64,000 bases of DNA from Takakia lepidozioides (lineage: Eukaryota > Streptophyta > Takakiopsida > Takakiales > Takakiaceae), in assembly GCA_030704615.1 (NCBI GenBank), contig CM060731.1, positions 92,734,756-92,798,755 of the forward strand, read 5' to 3'. The translations under genes and the position numbers were made by a program. The notes under the pieces are model-generated. The model ran no database searches, was not told where the DNA came from, and saw nothing but the letters and a program-made list of their open reading frames with translations. Positions 60,001 through 64,000 of the stretch are shown here, piece by piece (within the stretch, counting starts at the first letter, position 1; every line of letters begins with the position of its first letter).

Positions 60001-60816
60001 TGACAACCAAGTTGTATACTCTATTGGGTATATAAACTTAGCCTCAACCAACTTCTTGATCTCTTCTCCAACCTTCTGTGCGTAGTTGGGATTCATTCTG
60101 TACCTCGCCTGCTTGATTGGTACTGACCCTGGTTCCAGTTCAATCTTATGCTGACAGACTTCAGGTGGTATTCCTTTTAGATCCTCATAGCTCCAAGCAA
60201 ATACATCTCTGTATTTGATGAACAAGCTCTTAGCTTCTTCAAAGAATTCTGGCTCCAAATCAGCTCCTACTTTCACCATCCTCGGTTCCTCTTTAGTTCC
60301 CACATTCACTTCCCTCACCTGCTCATCAGCTGTGATTGTCCAACCAGTCACCACTTCATCCTGTAATCTCACAGTGGCTGGTTCCTCTAGGATTTCCATT
60401 TCTCCTTCTCTTTCTTCATAGAAATGTGATGGGTAACTGCTGGTTTCCTCTTCAGTTGGTGTTGCTGTCACTACACCACAACAGATACCTCTTAAACAAC
60501 TTAGGCTTTCCAGCCGTATCTCTGCAACTTGCTCCCACTCTGGGTGTGCAGCAAACAGGGTAGCTTCCTGCTCCTCATCCAGTCCTTCTCTCCAGTCATA
60601 CTCTCTGACTCCTCGAGGTCTTCTCGTAGCAGGTAATCTACTAGATTTCTTTGTGGTAATTTGTATCTCGTGTATCCCATTATGCACGGTTAATAACTGA
60701 GAATTCCAGTCATGGAATACCCTGGCCTGCTTCAGCCACGGACGTCCCAATAATAAGGAGTAAGCCTCCATGACTTCATCCATCTTCAACACAGTTACTG
60801 TGATCATAAAGATCAT
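57004..60816 (-). pseudogene. Pol of the - Ty3/gypsy element: RT, RNase H, integrase
   Basis: RT (60,816-59,305) has SPIVIVPKKNGKLRVCVNYK, DGFSGYNQVQVAEGDQGKTA, FGLCNAPATFQRV and catalytic VFLDDFSVYS (F in place of the usual Y; the Asp pair is kept). RNase H has [39 protein letters not shown] and LVADHLSRL. The integrase zinc region is HKGVAGGHFGEETT...CQSCDECQR. The DDE core is KWGLDFVGPI, FISDQGSHFIN and QGNGQADATNK, where the last acidic residue is Asp instead of the family's Glu. In-frame stops are TAG at 59,302-59,304 and TAG at 59,242-59,244. The C terminus (57,190-57,420) is a repeat-encoded ITAYHS-type tail. The stop is TGA at 57,004. Confidence 0.92.
57190..57415 (-). repeat. CACAGCCTATCACAGC-type short repeat at the 3' end of pol
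   Basis: Iterated GGCTGTGATAGGCTGTGAT-like units of about 10-20 bp, translated as part of pol. The same motif family fills the LTR repeats at 34,340-34,600 and 52,620-52,810. Confidence 0.75.
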
Positions 60817-60819
60817 CTT

Positions 60820-62136
60820 CTATATCTGTATCTTAACTCCTCTTATTAATCCCAATGGCTGTACACTTCTTTGATCTGCCATTGTTACTGTAAATGGGGC
60901 TGGTTTCATGTTACTTAGACCAAGCTTCTTTCTCAATTGGTCTGTCATGATATTTACTCCAGAACCTCCATCTATCAGTACATCAGTTAGTTCTGTGCTT
61001 CCAATTCTCAATTGGATTATTGGCATAGAATCATCAAAGTCCATGATTGTTTCTTGCCCTTCCGGCTTCACAGTATAACTGGTCACCTTGCTGTTCAGGT
61101 CTGTGTTTCCGGTCTCCTGGGCAATTCGATTGATTGCTTGATACAGCTTGTGCCTACAATAAGGTGCCACGGCCAATAGCTGTCCAATGGTAATTTCTGC
61201 TTTGGTCTGGCATATTACTTCAGCCAAAGTTTCTTCATTACTTTGCATGTCTGCATCTTCTTTCTTCCTTTCATCTTCACTCCCTTCTTCTTCTCCATCA
61301 GAATCAGAGGAATCTGCCACAGGAATATCAGTACTCTTCTGCATTTCCCTTATGGTATCTGCAACTTCCTTGTGCAGTTCCTTCTCCTCTCTCCAAGCCC
61401 CATCATCTTCAGGTATATCACTGCCACCTTCATTATCATCATCTTCCTCAACTACCGGAGGTATTAATTTGGCTTTGCTTCTGGTTACTATCATTGTACT
61501 TACTTCTGGTACAACACATGGCCTAACCATGTGAGCTGCCACCACTGGGCCCTCATTCACAGGAGCTCTCATCTCATTCTGGTGTCTTATCCAGAATGAA
61601 CAGGCTGCCTTGCGATGTCCTGGCTGATTACAATAGTAACATAGTTCTTCACCATTGGGTCCTCGCCCTTGGTCTGCTCTTGGATTATTTCTGTAATCCT
61701 GATTCCCGGGCTGGTAATTCCCCCTTGGATTACCTTGATAGTTGCCTCTGGAATTTCCTTGGTAATTCCCTCTTGAATTACCTCTCCCTTCCATGCCATT
61801 GTTATAACCACCAGACCTACCATAGTGGTCCTGATCATTGTTTCTTCTTGGCTGGGGCTGCACCTGATGCACCCTTACTTGCCTAGGTTCTCTTGCAGCT
61901 GTCCTTCTGTTGTAGTAACAATTCTCAGTAGAATGGTTATCCATTTTACAGATAGTACAGTGTTTCTCCTTCATGTGGCATTCTGTGGTGGTATGGCCTT
62001 CATTTTGGCACTTTGCACACCATACACCCTTCCTCCAATGTGTTGCAGCCTCTGTGGCATATTTCTTCAAGATTTCTTCCAATCTTTTTTCATAGTTATC
62101 CCTCTTCAACTTCTCCTTTCTCTTACTCTTCCTTTT
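60820..62136 (-). pseudogene. Gag C-terminal part (zinc knuckles) and protease of the - Ty3/gypsy element
   Basis: Three CCHC knuckles: CAKCQNEGHTTTEC, CTICKMDNHSTENC and CYYCNQPGHRKAAC. Between the second and third lies a Gly/Asn/Arg-rich GNYQGNSRGNYQ repeat. An acidic linker follows, then the protease-like DVLIDGGSGVNIMTD (DGG in place of DTG). It joins the upstream gag frame only if one extra A is read in the A-run near 62,136. It ends at TAG 60,820-60,822 and the same frame continues directly into RT. Confidence 0.88.
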
Positions 62137-62705
62137 AGTTCTTGCTCTTCTTCTTCATCTGACTCCTCCTCAGAGTCTTCATCATCCCTTTTCTCTCTCC
62201 TGAGCATTCCCAATTGCTCAATTCTGTTTGCAGTTTCAAATGCCTCCTCCACTGTATTATGGGATAACATATCCACTTTCTTTTGCAACTCTGGCCTTAG
62301 TCCACTCACAAACCAAGTCTTCTGTAAACCGGGTGCTGGTACTGCAGCCAGCTTTTTCATCATCAATTCCATCTTTTCCATATACTCCTCAACAGTTTCA
62401 TGCTTCTTTTGCTTTAACTGTTGTAAACTTCCATACACTTCATCCTCAGTTTTACTTGTCTTGAACCTATTTCGAAATGTTGTATTCAAGCCATTCCAGG
62501 TTAGGAAATGATTATCAGGGAATCTTGCATACCATTCACTTGCTTTCTTTATAAGTGAACACGGAAACAGTCTCATCTTGGCATCATCGCCATTCTCATT
62601 GTTCACTATACACATGTGCTCAAATTGGCTAATGTGTATATCAGGATCCCCTTTTCCTGAATATATTGGAAAAGGTGGTTTTGCCCGTGTTGGTTGTAAC
62701 GCCAT
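62106..62705 (-). pseudogene. Gag capsid region of the - Ty3/gypsy element
   Basis: About 199 codons: MALQPTRAKPPFPIYSGKGD, EHMCIVNNENGDDAKMRLFP, SLIKKASEWYARFPDNH, WNGLNTTFRNRFKTSKTEDE and PELQKKVDMLSHNTVEEAFE, typical of retrotransposon capsid. It ends in an acidic run and then goes out of frame near 62,136. In the same frame upstream, across one TAG (62,721-62,723), lies the N-terminal ORF. Confidence 0.88.
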
Positions 62706-62720
62706 CTGTGGCCCTACCTT

Positions 62721-63536
62721 CTACCCACTGACAGGTGCTGGCACCCTTGCTGGTGCTGGTCCTTCTGGACCTCTTGTTTTTGTGGTGGATCTTCCACCAA
62801 GTGGTGGCCCTTGAGCACTCCCTGCTTCTGGCCCCACGATATTCACAATATTCCCAGCTTCAGTTGCACTACTTCCCGCACTCCCTGTCCCCCCAGAGCC
62901 AGATCCAGGCAGCCCGCCTGATCCCCCTGAGCCGACACCTTCGTTGGCCTGTGATCCAAGTGCTCCACTTGATCCAGGTCCAATGGGTTGGGATGTCCTG
63001 GTTGTAGTCTCAACCTCAGCTGTTGGGTCTACTTCTTCATATTCTTCCTCTTCCAATTTCTTCTCTCTGTTTTCATCCTCCAAGTTCTGCCCTTGGGTTT
63101 CTTCTTCACTCATGTAACTCAACTGTAATGGTGTTGGAGAGTCTGAACTCTCCGTTGGCTCTGCCACATCCTCTCCTCCTTCTTCACCTTCCGCTTCAGA
63201 AACTGGAGTTCCTGCTTTTGGTATTCCATGCCAACTCTTATCAAAGATTTCTGTCAAATCTTTTATCCAGGGATGTACCTCAGATCTTTCACCTCGTGAT
63301 TGATCTTCTTCTCGTACCAATTCCCTTAATCTTTCTCGCAAAGAAACAGAAGGAGTGTCATTCAACTCTAGTTCTTCTGGTATGGGTGATGTACTCTTTG
63401 ATCTTAATGGCGTGAGAGGTCCAGATGATTCCCCTATGTCTATTCCTCTCTCCCAAAGATATGGATAATTAGCTTTCAGATAGCTTTCTCTTTTTGCTAA
63501 ATATCTCTGGCGTCTAGCTTCTCTTTCATCACTCAT
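62721..63536 (-). CDS. N-terminal ORF upstream of gag, acidic and Gly/Ser/Pro-rich
   Basis: 271 codons from MSDEREARRQRYLAKRESYL. Charged and likely disordered, with a Gly/Ser-rich segment (GSGGSGGLPGSGSGG) and a Pro/Ala tail before TAG at 62,721. In frame with gag, so it was probably the gag N terminus before the stop arose. No domain is recognised. Confidence 0.65.
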   Translation of the reverse strand: MSDEREARRQRYLAKRESYLKANYPYLWERGIDIGESSGPLTPLRSKSTSPIPEELELNDTPSVSLRERLRELVREEDQSRGERSEVHPWIKDLTEIFDKSWHGIPKAGTPVSEAEGEEGGEDVAEPTESSDSPTPLQLSYMSEEETQGQNLEDENREKKLEEEEYEEVDPTAEVETTTRTSQPIGPGSSGALGSQANEGVGSGGSGGLPGSGSGGTGSAGSSATEAGNIVNIVGPEAGSAQGPPLGGRSTTKTRGPEGPAPARVPAPVSG

Positions 63537-63539
63537 GTC

Positions 63540-64000
63540 CCATGTCTTTCATTTCTTTTAATGTGGCAATAACCAAAACTCTCTTCTGTAATATCTCTCG
63601 TATATGCCTGGGTTTCTTTCAAGCTTCAATGCACCCTTGGTTATACTTGAAGTCTCCGTTACCATATAACCATATGGCAAACAAGTCTGAAAAGCTGTTC
63701 TTGGTGTGAGTTTGATCCACAAAATATCCTTTGGAATCCAATTCTTTACCAATACAAGCTCTTCATGCATATGAGTATAAACATTCACTTTTCTTTCCTC
63801 CCAGCCTTCAACTCTACTCGCTTAATGGATAGCAATGCTATCACATATACCAATGTTGGTAACCAACGTGCTCTTCCTCTACAGGCCACCTGATAAATCT
63901 TTATCACTCCTTTCTCCAGACCCCACTCTGGGTTAGCATCATGCACTCTCTTAAGAATGTTTTCTTTACAACCGTCCGGCAATTCCAAAAACCTCTGGAA
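63540..64000 (-). other. Leader or upstream part of the - Ty3/gypsy element
   Basis: Two small open frames (63,558-63,788 and 63,785-63,988) without recognisable similarity. No iMet-type primer site or LTR start was found, so the 5' LTR lies beyond the window or the element is truncated. Confidence 0.35.

Larger units (their letters stand above)
51984..64000 (-). mobile_element. Non-chromoviral Ty3/gypsy element with an extra 3' ORF; 5' end outside the window
   Basis: On the - strand: an N-terminal acidic/Gly-Pro-rich ORF, gag with three zinc knuckles, protease, RT, RNase H, integrase, a repeat-rich pol tail, then an extra ORF of about 1,230 codons, a polypurine tract and a 3' LTR. There is no chromodomain. 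Protease LIDGGSGVNIM and RT FLDDFSVYS resemble the plant Tat/Athila (OTA) group. No 5' LTR or primer site is seen up to 64,000. In-frame stops and one frameshift show it is inactive. Confidence 0.9.

Overview
The window looks like nuclear DNA from a streptophyte (land plant or charophyte alga) with a large, transposon-rich genome. The evidence is: two plant-type genes with long GT-AG introns (a prolyl 4-hydroxylase like Arabidopsis P4H1, and a long-chain fatty alcohol oxidase); a retrotransposon primed by initiator-Met tRNA at the usual plant primer site; and remnants of Ty3/gypsy, PIF/Harbinger, CACTA and Mutator-like elements. I cannot name the species. A Chara-like alga or a seed-free land plant would fit.

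Layout. 0.2-6.1 kb (+): prolyl 4-hydroxylase in nine recognisable exons, its 5' end probably outside the window. 6.9-8.8 kb (+): a multi-exon gene I do not recognise. 10.7-12.2 kb (+): a broken PIF/Harbinger transposase beside a proline-rich 22-residue repeat. 12.7-16.8 kb (+): fatty alcohol oxidase in six exons, with one apparent 1-base frame change. 17.4-18.1 kb: C-rich low-complexity DNA. 18.1-20.1 kb (+): a truncated, decayed copy of the methyltransferase gene described below. 23.2-35.2 kb (+): a decayed Ty3/gypsy derivative (gag fragment, an extra 3' ORF, a 3' LTR), split by a complete 7-kb chromovirus on the - strand (23,897-30,869) flanked by the 5-bp duplication CTTTG. 35.8-37.7 kb (+): CACTA tnp2 pseudogene. 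39.6-44.7 kb (-): a ten-exon gene joining a ParB-like DGNHR domain to a class-beta (Dam/N4-N6 type) DNA methyltransferase domain. 45.8-49.4 kb (+): an intact 1,179-codon Mutator-like transposase, divergent from the methyltransferase gene. 51.0-51.2 kb: tRNA-like SINE with a poly(A) tail. 52.0-64.0 kb (-): a large non-chromoviral Ty3/gypsy element whose 5' end lies outside the window and which carries an extra coiled-coil ORF of about 1,230 codons between pol and the 3' LTR.

The most interesting system is the divergent pair at 39.6-49.4 kb. A ParB-like/DNA-methyltransferase gene sits head to head with an intact Mutator-like transposase, and a second, decayed, intron-containing copy of the methyltransferase lies 20 kb away in inverted orientation. 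This suggests a repeated, possibly mobile, DNA-modification gene. The second point of interest is the conserved extra 3' ORF shared by two copies of the same Ty3/gypsy family.

Coordinates of exons and termini were read by eye from splice signals, reading frame and alignment between copies in the window. No database search was run.
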